A DNA stretch of 64,000 nucleotides. It comes from Bacteroides sp. An322 (GTDB lineage: Bacteria; Bacteroidota; Bacteroidia; Bacteroidales; Bacteroidaceae). Positions 27,648-35,970 of this stretch are shown here, piece by piece (the first letter of the stretch is position 1; every line of letters begins with the position of its first letter). Below the pieces are notes generated by a model. It saw nothing but the letters and a program-made list of their open reading frames with translations. It did no database searches and was not told the origin of the DNA. The DNA lies in contig NZ_NFIN01000020.1 of assembly GCF_002161765.1 (NCBI RefSeq), positions 1 through 64,000 on the forward strand, given 5' to 3'. The position numbers and the translations under genes were made by a program.

Positions 27648-28175
27648 ATGGCAATGAAAAATATATATCAACATAGCATTAATTTAGAGAAAATCCGTAT
27701 TGATAATGCAGATAAAGCAACTTTTGCGCAAAAACTCATCAATCTGCCTTATCGTGGATATGAGGTAGAAGAACTCTCTGATGGACGTAAGATTGTTATA
27801 ACAAAACCTGGTGGTAAAACTGTATATGGGAGGCCTAAAAAGGAGGATTTTTTAGTCTTCATATATGATCCGAATAACGAGAATCTTTGGCAGATATCAC
27901 ACCAGCAAATTTTAAACGATATTCAAGGTAAGGTTCAAGAAAATAAGGCTGAAGCAAAGAAATTTTTGCTTTTAATGGAAAGAACTTATAATGGAGAAGA
28001 ACCTGCTAATTTTATAAATGATATACGTGCATTACATTTTTCATCTGGTGAATCTCCCGAAGCTTTAATAAAAGCATATAAATGGATTTGGGGACAGGAG
28101 GATGTCAATTACCCCAATGGTGAAGGACGGTTAATGTCGTGGAAAACTTATCAAGAAATTATATCTTCTTTATGA
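27648..28175 (+). CDS. Uncharacterised protein embedded in the GATC restriction operon
   Basis: A 175-residue protein whose family I do not recognise. It starts 3 bases after the endonuclease stop, and its own stop overlaps the next gene's ATG (ATGA), so translation is coupled to both neighbours. It looks soluble and mixed alpha/beta, with no signal peptide, membrane segment or evident helix-turn-helix. Segments such as GGKTVYGRPKKEDFLVFIYDP and KKFLLLMERTYNGEEP stand out, as does a Trp-rich end (YKWIWGQEDVNYPNGEG). It shares the AT-rich composition of the two genes upstream. It could modulate the nuclease or methyltransferase, or be a separate defence component; nothing in the sequence decides this. 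Confidence 0.75.
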   Translation: MAMKNIYQHSINLEKIRIDNADKATFAQKLINLPYRGYEVEELSDGRKIVITKPGGKTVYGRPKKEDFLVFIYDPNNENLWQISHQQILNDIQGKVQENKAEAKKFLLLMERTYNGEEPANFINDIRALHFSSGESPEALIKAYKWIWGQEDVNYPNGEGRLMSWKTYQEIISSL

Positions 28176-29047
28176 TTGTCCCTTATTTCCGTTCCCCCGA
28201 CCGCACCTTCACCCTCCTCCACGGCGATTGCATCGAACTGTTGAAGCAATTCAGTTTCAAGTTCGACATGATATTTGCTGACCCGCCTTATTTCCTAAGT
28301 AATGGCGGAATAAGCGTGCAGAGCGGGAAAGTCGTATGCGTGGATAAAGGTGAATGGGACAAGGGCGGAACGCCGGAATACGTGGATTCGTTCAACAGGG
28401 CGTGGATAAAGGAATGTCGTGAGAAACTGAAAGATAACGGGACAATCTGGATTAGCGGGACCTACCACAATATTTTTTCCATTGCCAATATATTGACAGA
28501 ATTGGGCTTCAAGATCTTGAATGTCGTAACATGGGCAAAGACCAATCCGCCGCCCAATATTTCCTGCCGTTATTTTACCTATTCCACGGAGTTCATCATT
28601 TGGGCACGGAAATCACCTAAAGTCCCTCATTGCTATAATTATGAAGTGATGAAGCAAATCAATGAAGATAAACAGATGACGGACGTTTGGCAACTGCCTG
28701 CCATTGCCCGATGGGAAAAATCATGCGGAAAACATCCCACACAGAAACCATTGTCTGTGTTGTCTCGCATTGTTTTGGCATCAACCCACAGCGGTGCGTG
28801 GATTCTTGACCCATTCACCGGAAGCAGTACCACAGGCATTGCAGCCAACTTATTGGGCAGACGTTTCTTGGGAATTGACAAAGAAGAAGAATATCTCATC
28901 CTTAGCCAAAACCGCAAGAAAGAGATAGAGCAAATATCAAACTTCACTCTTTTTCGCAAGAAGATTAAAGATATTGCACTTTTGGACAGGAAAAGACTGC
29001 TTTCAGTGAAAGAAGAAAATACTTTCAGTTATGATTTGCCATTTTGA
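28172..29047 (+). CDS. Second DNA adenine methyltransferase, DpnA type
   Basis: A beta-class N6-adenine methyltransferase of 291 residues. The catalytic DPPY (37-40, IFADPPYFLSNGGIS) precedes the SAM motif DPFTGSSTTG (213-222), the opposite order to the Dam-like enzyme. DpnA, the second methylase of DpnII systems, also acts on single-stranded GATC and protects incoming DNA during transformation; that role is inferred. The ATG at 28172 overlaps the previous stop; the open frame reaches back to 28139. The first ~100 codons are clearly GC-richer (gtccctta, cgttcccccgaccgcacc) than the three genes upstream, suggesting a different origin. Confidence 0.9.
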   Translation: MIVPYFRSPDRTFTLLHGDCIELLKQFSFKFDMIFADPPYFLSNGGISVQSGKVVCVDKGEWDKGGTPEYVDSFNRAWIKECREKLKDNGTIWISGTYHNIFSIANILTELGFKILNVVTWAKTNPPPNISCRYFTYSTEFIIWARKSPKVPHCYNYEVMKQINEDKQMTDVWQLPAIARWEKSCGKHPTQKPLSVLSRIVLASTHSGAWILDPFTGSSTTGIAANLLGRRFLGIDKEEEYLILSQNRKKEIEQISNFTLFRKKIKDIALLDRKRLLSVKEENTFSYDLPF

Positions 29048-29147
29048 TAAGCGTTTTCATCTGATACGTTTCTTCAGGTAAATAACGGAGCAGACGATTA
29101 GCGAGTCTCTTTAAAAATAAATTGAGGAGAGAGTAGAAATGAAATTT

Positions 29148-29594
29148 TCATGTTTTCATCTCCAAAATGGGAAACGGATTGCCTTCGCTATCAAGTTCGT
29201 TGCGTTTGAATACCTTGAATCCCATTTGCTCGTAAAATTTTAGGGCATCGGGGTTCTGCTCATTGACATCCACGTATTCCACATCCAATTCACGAAACGC
29301 ACGTAGCACCAACTCTTTACCCAACCCTTTTCGGAAATAATCAGGATGAAGGAAAAGCATTTCTATCTTATGCTCCTGTACGCCCATAAAACCTACGGAC
29401 AACAAACCGTCTTGCACAACCCATAACGTTTCAATCTGCCGCAAGGCTTCCTCCGCTTGTGGAGTCAAAACACGGATATCTTCTTCGGTCAGGAAATGAT
29501 GACTAGCTCGAACGGATGCTTGCCAAACGTCCAGCAAACGGCTGATTAACTCAGTATCCCTATTGTCTTTTTCAATTGAAATAATGCGTATCAT
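29148..29594 (-). CDS. GNAT-family acetyltransferase (YjaB-like)
   Basis: 148 residues with GNAT motif A HPDYFRKGLGKELV (the R/Q-x-x-G-x-G/A acetyl-CoA loop appears as RKGLGK) and the C-terminal NEQNPDALKFYEQMGFKVFKR block. The WQASVRASHHFLTEEDI start and VNEQN...EGNPFPIL end resemble E. coli YjaB. The substrate is unknown. The open frame has an upstream TTG at 29606; I use the ATG at 29594. It converges with the restriction operon and is not part of it. Confidence 0.85.
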   Translation of the reverse strand: MIRIISIEKDNRDTELISRLLDVWQASVRASHHFLTEEDIRVLTPQAEEALRQIETLWVVQDGLLSVGFMGVQEHKIEMLFLHPDYFRKGLGKELVLRAFRELDVEYVDVNEQNPDALKFYEQMGFKVFKRNELDSEGNPFPILEMKT

Positions 29595-29643
29595 GATTCT
29601 TGTCAAGTTTCTTTTATTCAGGTAATTTTTATTGATTACGAGA

Positions 29644-29651
29644 CAAAAATA
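29644..29651 (-). promoter_or_regulatory. -7 element of the GNAT gene
   Basis: TATTTTTG on the minus strand matches TAnnTTTG, about 50 bases upstream of the ATG. No good -33 partner. Confidence 0.4.
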
Positions 29652-29758
29652 AGAAAAACGGAAGAAATACGAATGGCATGATAAACATTAATCTTACGAC
29701 TAAGTATAAATAAGTTTAAAGCCTTGGCGGAATCCGTTTTAACATGTCAGATTTTGTG

Positions 29759-29766
29759 TAACTTCG
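29759..29766 (+). promoter_or_regulatory. -7 element of the membrane/kinase fusion gene
   Basis: TAACTTCG (7/8 match) lies 23 bases before the ATG at 29790; the upstream GTTTTAAC at 29736-29743 is only a weak -33 candidate. Confidence 0.4.
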
Positions 29767-29789
29767 CAACGATTTTAAGTCTATAAGAA

Positions 29790-31130
29790 ATGAATGTAAA
29801 GAGAAGTAAAGGAGAGTGGGTGCGCCGCTACGTTAGTTTTATTGTAATTCTTTTTATAATTGCTTTTGGAACTTCGTTATCTATCCGTGCCAATCTTGGC
29901 TCGTCTCCCATATCTGCCCCACCTTATATCCTATCGCTGATTCCGGGCATGAAGCTCACAATGGGGCAACTCACCATTTGCATGCACGTGTTTTTCATCT
30001 TGATTCAGATATTATTGTTGCGCAAGGATTTCGAGAAACGCCAGTATGCGCAGATTTTGGTATCCTTCCTTTTCGGTTTCTATACCGACCTGACTATGTG
30101 GATGACCGGATTCCTGCAAGTCCCGTTCGACATGAATCCGATGATAGGCTATCCGTTAAGACTTATCGAATTGCTTATCGGAGGAGCTATCTTGGCATTC
30201 GGCATCGCTTGCGAGGTGCGTTGCGATTCATTAATGTTAGCGGGCGAAGGGCTTCCATTAGCTATCTCCAAGTTCCTGAAAAAGGATTTCGGGAAGGTGA
30301 AGATTTGTTCCGATACGTCTTTGGTATGCATCGGCACGGTGTTCATGCTTATTTACTTCGGCGGATGGAGCTGGAAGTTGGTAGGTGTGGGTACCTTGAT
30401 TTCCATGTTCTATGTCGGCATGATGGTTCGTGTATTCGCACCGCATATCGTATGGCTCGACAAGATATTCATTTCCAAAGGCGAACGCACTACTTCCAAA
30501 GAGACAAACGTCTCCAATGAATGGGAAGGAAACCGTATTATTACCATTGCCCGTATGTATGGAAGCGGAGGAAATGCCATAGGCGAAGCCGTAGCGCACA
30601 AATTAGGATGCCCGTGCTATAGCCGCCAGATTATCGACCAGACCGCCCTGCAAATGGGATATTCCACGGAGTTTGTAGCCGAGAATGAACAAAACATCTC
30701 TACCGCCCGCTTATGGGAACTGATATTCTCCGATAGCGGTATTCCGGCTTCCCTAAATCCTTCGAAAGAAGATGCAATTTACGTTAACCAAAGCCGTACC
30801 ATCCGCGGATTGGCTCACAACGGTCCGTGTGTTATTATCGGCAGGTTAGGCAATTGGATTCTCCGAGACAATCCACACGTGTTTCGGGTATTTATCCGTT
30901 CGGGCTTGGATTTTGCCATTCATCAAGTGACCAAAAGATTTCATATATCGCCGGAAGATGCAGCAAAGAAAATCGAACGTGTGAATACCGGACGCGCCAA
31001 CCATTACTGGCATTATACCGGAAAGCAATGGACAGACATCAACGGATATGATTTGGTTATCAATACCGATTATACAGGTATCGATGGAGCCGTAGACCTG
31101 ATTCTGCGTGCAGCTAAGAATATGAAATGA
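29790..31130 (+). CDS. Fusion of a YczE-type membrane domain and a cytidylate-kinase-like domain
   Basis: Two parts are joined. Residues 1-~225 form a membrane domain of about five to six helices (YVSFIVILFIIAFGTSLSI, LTICMHVFFILIQILLL, RLIELLIGGAILAFGIA, LVCIGTVFMLIYFGGW). This resembles the YczE/YyaS family; the LGSSPISAPPY loop is typical. After a hydrophilic linker (230-248) comes a cytidylate-kinase-like P-loop domain starting RIITIARMYGSGGNAIGEAVAHKLG, with the unusual nucleotide loop GSGG at 258-261. RSGLDFAIHQVTKRF and RVNTGRANHYWHYTG follow. This kinase-like family is distinct from the housekeeping Cmk and its substrate is unknown. It ends 3 bases from the converging dgt. Confidence 0.88.
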   Translation: MNVKRSKGEWVRRYVSFIVILFIIAFGTSLSIRANLGSSPISAPPYILSLIPGMKLTMGQLTICMHVFFILIQILLLRKDFEKRQYAQILVSFLFGFYTDLTMWMTGFLQVPFDMNPMIGYPLRLIELLIGGAILAFGIACEVRCDSLMLAGEGLPLAISKFLKKDFGKVKICSDTSLVCIGTVFMLIYFGGWSWKLVGVGTLISMFYVGMMVRVFAPHIVWLDKIFISKGERTTSKETNVSNEWEGNRIITIARMYGSGGNAIGEAVAHKLGCPCYSRQIIDQTALQMGYSTEFVAENEQNISTARLWELIFSDSGIPASLNPSKEDAIYVNQSRTIRGLAHNGPCVIIGRLGNWILRDNPHVFRVFIRSGLDFAIHQVTKRFHISPEDAAKKIERVNTGRANHYWHYTGKQWTDINGYDLVINTDYTGIDGAVDLILRAAKNMK

Positions 31131-31133
31131 GCA

Positions 31134-32471
31134 TCATACCGCCGGAAGGCTATTCCCGTTTATCTTCCGATACAAATCCAAGGCATAAACATCGGTCATG
31201 CCCGAAATGTAATCCAGTACCGCTTGTATTTTGCCGTAGAGGGTAGGTGCTTGCATGTCGTATTGATGCGACACACGGTTTATCAGGAGTTGGGAATAGG
31301 CTTTATGCGGATAGCGCACGGCTTCTATCATCAGGTCGACCAAGGTGGTAATGACCTGATAACCTGCCAATTCGATGTCGAGCACGTCCTTAGCGCAATA
31401 GATTTTGGCGAATGCCGTTTCCGAGCATTTCTTGTAAGCATCTCTTACGGGCGGGGCGATTTGCTTGATGAGCGGTCCTTGGAACGTGCCCGAAAGGATT
31501 TCTTCTTCGTGTTCCACAAAGGTTTCTACGCAGGCTTTCGTGAGTACGCCGATGGCGGAAGAGCGCAGGTAGGCGATTTGCTCGTTGGTATCGGTCACTA
31601 ATTGGCAAATCTTGTGGATGCGCTTCAGGCGTTCTTCGGTGAAGAAATGCGAATAGAGTTCCTTAGTCTCTTGCGAAGTCAGGATTTTCAACTTATGCGC
31701 GTCTTCGATGTCCATCATCTGATAGCAGATGTCATCGGCGGCTTCTACTAAGTAGACTAACGGATGTCGAGCGTAGCGTACTGGTTCTCCCTCCTCGCTT
31801 AACCGGGTGATGCCTAATTCGTTAGCTATCCGCTCATAGTCTTCTTGCTCACTTAAGAAGAAGCCGAACTTCTGTTTGTTTCCGGCTAATTGGGACGAGA
31901 AGGGGTATTTCACGATAGAAGCCAACGTAGAATAAGTAAGCACAAAGCCTCCCGGACGCCTGCCTCGGAACTGGTGAGTCAAGAGGCGGAACGCATTGGC
32001 ATTGCCTTCGAAGTGGGTTAAGTCTTCCCATTCGGCTGGAGCAACCAAAGGTTTCAATGCCAGCCCTTTGCCTTCCGAGAAATAGGTGCCGATGGCTTTC
32101 TCGCCCGAATGCCCAAAAGGAGGATTTCCCATATCGTGTGCCAGGCAAGCCGCAGACACGATAGCACCGATTTCAAGCAAATGGGAATCTGATAATTCGG
32201 GATGTTTTTGCAAGAGAAGCCGTGCGGCATCGTTGCCCAAAGAGCGTCCTACGCATGACACTTCCAAGCTATGCGTCAAGCGGTTGTGCACGAAAATGCT
32301 TCCCGGAAGGGGAAACACTTGCGTTTTGTTTTGAAGACGCCGGAAAGGGGAAGAGAATATCAGGCGGTCGTAATCGCGTTGGAATTCCGTCCGGTCTTCT
32401 TTCCGTATTTCGTGTAACGCTTCCAGTCCGAAGCGTTTATTTGATATCAGTTGGCTCCAGTTCATCATCAT
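31134..32471 (-). CDS. dgt: Deoxyguanosine triphosphate triphosphohydrolase-like protein
   Basis: Dgt cleaves dGTP to deoxyguanosine and tripolyphosphate; homologues often act on several dNTPs. The HD-domain residues are in HNRLTHSLEV and AACLAHDMGNPPFGHSGE, with the later conserved LVEAADDICYQMMDIEDA. Its RDYDRLIFSSPFRRLQNKTQVFPLPG start is typical. Three consecutive ATGs (32471, 32468, 32465) are possible starts. The longer frame to 32504 is excluded because it begins in the -7 element. It is divergent from dut, which also controls dNTP pools. Confidence 0.93.
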   Translation of the reverse strand: MMMNWSQLISNKRFGLEALHEIRKEDRTEFQRDYDRLIFSSPFRRLQNKTQVFPLPGSIFVHNRLTHSLEVSCVGRSLGNDAARLLLQKHPELSDSHLLEIGAIVSAACLAHDMGNPPFGHSGEKAIGTYFSEGKGLALKPLVAPAEWEDLTHFEGNANAFRLLTHQFRGRRPGGFVLTYSTLASIVKYPFSSQLAGNKQKFGFFLSEQEDYERIANELGITRLSEEGEPVRYARHPLVYLVEAADDICYQMMDIEDAHKLKILTSQETKELYSHFFTEERLKRIHKICQLVTDTNEQIAYLRSSAIGVLTKACVETFVEHEEEILSGTFQGPLIKQIAPPVRDAYKKCSETAFAKIYCAKDVLDIELAGYQVITTLVDLMIEAVRYPHKAYSQLLINRVSHQYDMQAPTLYGKIQAVLDYISGMTDVYALDLYRKINGNSLPAV

Positions 32472-32501
32472 TTTTCTTATGCTCAAGTAAAAGTGAGTAT
32501 G

Positions 32502-32509
32502 CAAATGTA
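32502..32509 (-). promoter_or_regulatory. -7 element of dgt
   Basis: TACATTTG on the minus strand, a perfect TAnnTTTG, 30 bases upstream of the first ATG. The -33 region has only a T-run. Confidence 0.5.
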
Positions 32510-32561
32510 TAAAAGTTTCGATAAAAAATGGTAAACGTATGCATAAATCCTACGAAATATG

Positions 32562-32569
32562 TATTTTCG
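32562..32569 (+). promoter_or_regulatory. Possible -7 element of dut
   Basis: TATTTTCG is a 7/8 match. If used, the transcript would carry the whole 31-bp inverted repeat in a leader of about 160 bases. Weak. Confidence 0.3.
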
Positions 32570-32604
32570 CAGATAATTTAATGTGATTAATGTGAAGCTT
32601 TGAT

Positions 32605-32714
32605 AAGGAAACGCAGATTAGCGCAGATTTACGCAGATATTTTAATTTTATCAAAGCGATTCATGAAAGTGAAAATAATAATTTGCGTAAATCTGCGCTA
32701 ATCTGCGTTTCCTT
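32605..32714. repeat. Perfect 31-bp inverted repeat between dgt and dut
   Basis: Arms 32605-32635 and 32684-32714 are exact complements (left arm begins AAGGAAACGCAGATTAGCGC), around a 48-base spacer. Within each arm the word CGCAGATT recurs. The right arm ends 22 bases before the dut ATG. A long perfect stem like this is beyond a normal terminator and looks like a small dispersed palindromic element. Confidence 0.92.
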
Positions 32715-32736
32715 GAAATAAAAAACAAGATTTACG

Positions 32737-33171
32737 ATGAAAGTACAGATTATCAATAAGTCGAAGCACGCGCTTCCGAGTTATGCCACTTCTTATTCGG
32801 CTGGAATGGACTTGCGGGCTAACCTGAACGAACCGATTGTATTAAAGCCTTTGCAACGTTGCCTGGTCCCTACGGGCTTATATATCGCTTTGCCCGAAGG
32901 ATATGAGGCACAGATACGTCCGCGTAGCGGATTGGCGTTGAAGAAAGGAATCACTTTGCTGAATACCCCCGGCACAATTGATGCTGACTATCGGGGCGAA
33001 ATCGGGGTAATCATGGTCAACCTCTCTACCGAAGACTTTACGATAGAGGATGGAGAGCGTATCGCCCAAATGGTCATCGCCCGTTATGAGCAGGCGGAAT
33101 GGCAGGAAGTGGAAGTATTAGACGAAACCGAACGCGGAGCAGGCGGATTCGGACATACGGGAACGAAATGA
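32737..33171 (+). CDS. dut: Deoxyuridine 5'-triphosphate nucleotidohydrolase
   Basis: dUTPase hydrolyses dUTP to dUMP, keeping uracil out of DNA and feeding dTMP synthesis. All five trimeric-dUTPase motifs are visible in 144 residues: [31 protein letters not shown] with the catalytic Asp, GERIAQMVI, and the C-terminal [11 protein letters not shown] arm (His where many have Ser). The next gene starts 9 bases after the stop, so dut leads a four-gene unit with envelope proteins. Confidence 0.97.
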   Translation: MKVQIINKSKHALPSYATSYSAGMDLRANLNEPIVLKPLQRCLVPTGLYIALPEGYEAQIRPRSGLALKKGITLLNTPGTIDADYRGEIGVIMVNLSTEDFTIEDGERIAQMVIARYEQAEWQEVEVLDETERGAGGFGHTGTK

Positions 33172-33180
33172 GTGAAATAA

Positions 33181-34965
33181 ATGAAGAAACTAATTTATAT
33201 CGTATCGGTGGGTGTGCTGATGACACTTGTGGCATGCGGAACAACCGGAAGGCAGGCGGGGAAAAAGCAGAAGGGAGAAACGGAACAGGTCTCTTTAAGC
33301 TTCGAGCAACGCCGGAAGTTTGATTATTACTTCTTAGAAGCCGTGCGGATGAAAGAACAAGGGAAATACGATGCCGCATACGAACTCTATACACATTGCC
33401 TGGATATCAATCCGATGTCAGGAGCGGCTTTGTACGAGATTTCCCAGTTCTACATGTACTTGGGACAGGAGGAGAAAGGCGAGGAAGCCTTGAAGCAAGC
33501 CATCCGTTCAGATGAGTCCAATTTCTGGTATAAGCAGACCTTAGCCGCCTTCTATGAACAAAAGCGGAATGTCCCGAAAGCCATATCCGTTTACGAGAAT
33601 ATGGCGGAGCAATTCCCTTCGCGTCTGGAGCCTTTGATGTCGTTAGTTGACTTGTATAGCCGGACCAAAAGCTATCAAAATGTAGTCAATGCCTTGAACC
33701 GCTTGGAGGAGTTGGATGGGAAGTCAGAGCAAATCAGTATGGAAAAGTTCCGCATGTATCTGCTCATGGGTAAGCAGGATAGTGCCTTTATCGAGATAGA
33801 AAACCTCTCGAAAGAATATCCTTACGATTTACGTTATCAGACTATCTTGGGCGATGTTTATTTGAATAACGAGAAGTATCAAGAAGCGTTGGATATTTAC
33901 CGGCATATATTAAAGGAAGAACCGAATTATGCTCCGGCGGTGCTTTCCATGGCTTCGTATTACCAAAAGACGGGTCAGGACAGCCTGTACCAGCTTCAGC
34001 TGGATACGATATTAATGAACGACAATGTCCCCTCGGACACGAAGATGGAACTGATGCGCCAGAACATCCTGCAATCGGAACAAACCACGAAGGATAGCAC
34101 GCAAATCGTGGCATTGTTCCAACGCATCTTGGCTCGTCCCCAACAAAATGCCGATTTGGCGATGCTTTGCGCCCAATACATGATTACCAAGAACATGAAG
34201 AAGGAATCCATTCCGGTATTAGAGCAAGTGCTTTCATTAGACCCGGAGAACAAGCCTGCCCGCTTGCAATTATTGAGCTATGCCATACAGGACAATGATT
34301 TAGATGAAGTGATACGGATTGCCACCTCTGCCTTAGAGTATCATCCGGACGCATTGGAGTTTTATTATTATCAGGGCATCGCTTATTATCAGCAAGAGAA
34401 GCTGGACGAGGCGTTGGATGTATTCACGCGTGGCGTAAGGCAAATCAATGAGAAGAGCGACAAGCAAATCGCTTCCGACTTTTATGCGATATTGGGAGAC
34501 ATTTATCACCAAAAAGGGAGGTCGGAAGAATCTTACGCGGCATATGATTCTTCGTTGGTATATAATCCCGACAACATCGGAACATTGAATAATTATGCGT
34601 ATTTCCTTTCCGTAGATAAGAAACATTTGGATAAGGCGGAAGAGATGAGTTACCGCACGGTGAAGGCGGAACCGGATAATGAAACCTATCTGGACACGTA
34701 TGCTTGGATTCTTTTTGAGAAGGGACGTTATACCGAAGCCCGTATTTATATTGAGCAGGCATTGCGCAACGGCGGAGAGAAGAGCCGGGTCATCGTAGAG
34801 CATTGCGGAGATATTTATTACATGTTAGGCGAGAAAGAGAAAGCATTGGAATACTGGAAGAAAGCCGATGCGATAAAAGAGACAGAAGAAGGCGAGACAC
34901 CTCCTACGGAAGAGGAAATCAAACGCTTGAAACAGAAGATTAAGTTGAAAAAGTATATTGAATGA
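33181..34965 (+). CDS. Tetratricopeptide-repeat lipoprotein
   Basis: 594 residues, lipoprotein signal ending LVACG (lipidated Cys at residue 19), then about ten TPR units over 45-560. Clear ones are KFDYYFLEAVRMKEQGKYDAAYELY, YQTILGDVYLNNEKYQEALDIY, FYYYQGIAYYQQEKLDEALDVF and FYAILGDIYHQKGRSEESYAAY. A Glu-rich stretch and basic tail close the protein. TPR lipoproteins of this kind act as periplasmic scaffolds. Its constant neighbours here, a DUF4292 lipoprotein and an EnvC-like protein, suggest a role in envelope assembly or wall turnover. Confidence 0.88.
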   Translation: MKKLIYIVSVGVLMTLVACGTTGRQAGKKQKGETEQVSLSFEQRRKFDYYFLEAVRMKEQGKYDAAYELYTHCLDINPMSGAALYEISQFYMYLGQEEKGEEALKQAIRSDESNFWYKQTLAAFYEQKRNVPKAISVYENMAEQFPSRLEPLMSLVDLYSRTKSYQNVVNALNRLEELDGKSEQISMEKFRMYLLMGKQDSAFIEIENLSKEYPYDLRYQTILGDVYLNNEKYQEALDIYRHILKEEPNYAPAVLSMASYYQKTGQDSLYQLQLDTILMNDNVPSDTKMELMRQNILQSEQTTKDSTQIVALFQRILARPQQNADLAMLCAQYMITKNMKKESIPVLEQVLSLDPENKPARLQLLSYAIQDNDLDEVIRIATSALEYHPDALEFYYYQGIAYYQQEKLDEALDVFTRGVRQINEKSDKQIASDFYAILGDIYHQKGRSEESYAAYDSSLVYNPDNIGTLNNYAYFLSVDKKHLDKAEEMSYRTVKAEPDNETYLDTYAWILFEKGRYTEARIYIEQALRNGGEKSRVIVEHCGDIYYMLGEKEKALEYWKKADAIKETEEGETPPTEEEIKRLKQKIKLKKYIE

Positions 34966-34975
34966 TTATTAAAAA

Positions 34976-35135
34976 CAAACGCAGAGACACAAAAGCGCAG
35001 AGGAATAATTATAAGCAGAACAAAGAAGTTAGAAGGAGTTATGCTTTCGGCAAGAGTTAAAAGACAATAGTCTTGCGATATTAGATTCTAAACTCATTAA
35101 AATAAAAGTTTTGCGTTTTTGCGTCTCTGCGTTTG
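34976..35135. repeat. Inverted repeat within the envelope operon
   Basis: CAAACGCAGAGACACAAAA (34976-34994) pairs with TTTTGCGTCTCTGCGTTTG (35117-35135) with one mismatch, around a 122-base spacer. Additional GCGCAG and TTTTGCG words sit just inside. It separates the TPR and DUF4292 genes, the only large gap in an otherwise tight operon. Confidence 0.8.
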
Positions 35136-35148
35136 AAAAGTAAAAACG

Positions 35149-35970
35149 ATGAAATACGTATACATTATAATTATAGCGGTTCTTTTAGCTTCGTGTTCTT
35201 CCTCACGGAAGGCGGCTAAGGCACCGATGATTGGAGGATTGACGGGAGAAGCCTATATAGAGAAGGTAATCGAACTGGCTCCCGCTTGGCAAAGCCTGAG
35301 TGGGAAAGTTGCTTTAGACTTATCATTGGGCGAAGGAAAACATGCCGAAGTAAACGCTACCTTACGCTTGAAGCGGGGTGAATCCATTCAATTATCCGTG
35401 GCTCCCTTCTTGGGCATCGAAGTAGCACGGCTGGAGATCTCTCCTGAAGGATTGTTGGCACTCGACCGCTTGAACAAGCGTTATGTACAGGTCTCGTTTG
35501 AGGAGATAAACCGATGGGCACGTACGGACTTGAGTTTTGCGGTGCTTCAGTCTTTGTTCTTAAACGAATTGTTTGTGCCGGGCAAGACACAAGTGGACAG
35601 GGACGATGCAAGTGATTTCCGTCTTTCGTTAGCCGAAGGGCGTGCGATATTAGAAGCAAAAGGAGAGCATCAACTCACCTACCGCTTCTTTACTTCTACC
35701 GAACAAGGTTGGCTGGAGGAAAGCCGGATAGGAGTATCGGGTACTCCGTATGCCTTGCAATGGAAATACGGTGCGTTCAGAAAAGTAGAACAACGCTTTT
35801 TCCCAGAGCAGATGAAGCTTTCCATTGAAGGGACGGGCAAGCCTTTGGCATTGGGTATGGATTTCTCGCGGTTAAGTGTGGGAGGAGACTGGAAAACCCG
35901 CACGGAGATACCGGCTAAATATACGCGTGTAAGTATAGAAGAACTGTTAAAGATATTGCAGAACGGATGA
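35149..35970 (+). CDS. DUF4292 lipoprotein
   Basis: A 273-residue lipoprotein (signal ends LLASCSSS, Cys at residue 16). The rest is beta-rich with alternating hydrophobic strands (SGKVALDLSLGEG, EVNATLRLKRGESIQLSVAPFLGIEVARLEISPEGLLALDRL). This is the DUF4292 pattern and resembles the LolA/LolB-type half-barrel that carries lipoproteins or lipids. Function is unproven. Its stop overlaps the EnvC-like gene's ATG (ATGA), so the two are translationally coupled. Confidence 0.85.
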   Translation: MKYVYIIIIAVLLASCSSSRKAAKAPMIGGLTGEAYIEKVIELAPAWQSLSGKVALDLSLGEGKHAEVNATLRLKRGESIQLSVAPFLGIEVARLEISPEGLLALDRLNKRYVQVSFEEINRWARTDLSFAVLQSLFLNELFVPGKTQVDRDDASDFRLSLAEGRAILEAKGEHQLTYRFFTSTEQGWLEESRIGVSGTPYALQWKYGAFRKVEQRFFPEQMKLSIEGTGKPLALGMDFSRLSVGGDWKTRTEIPAKYTRVSIEELLKILQNG

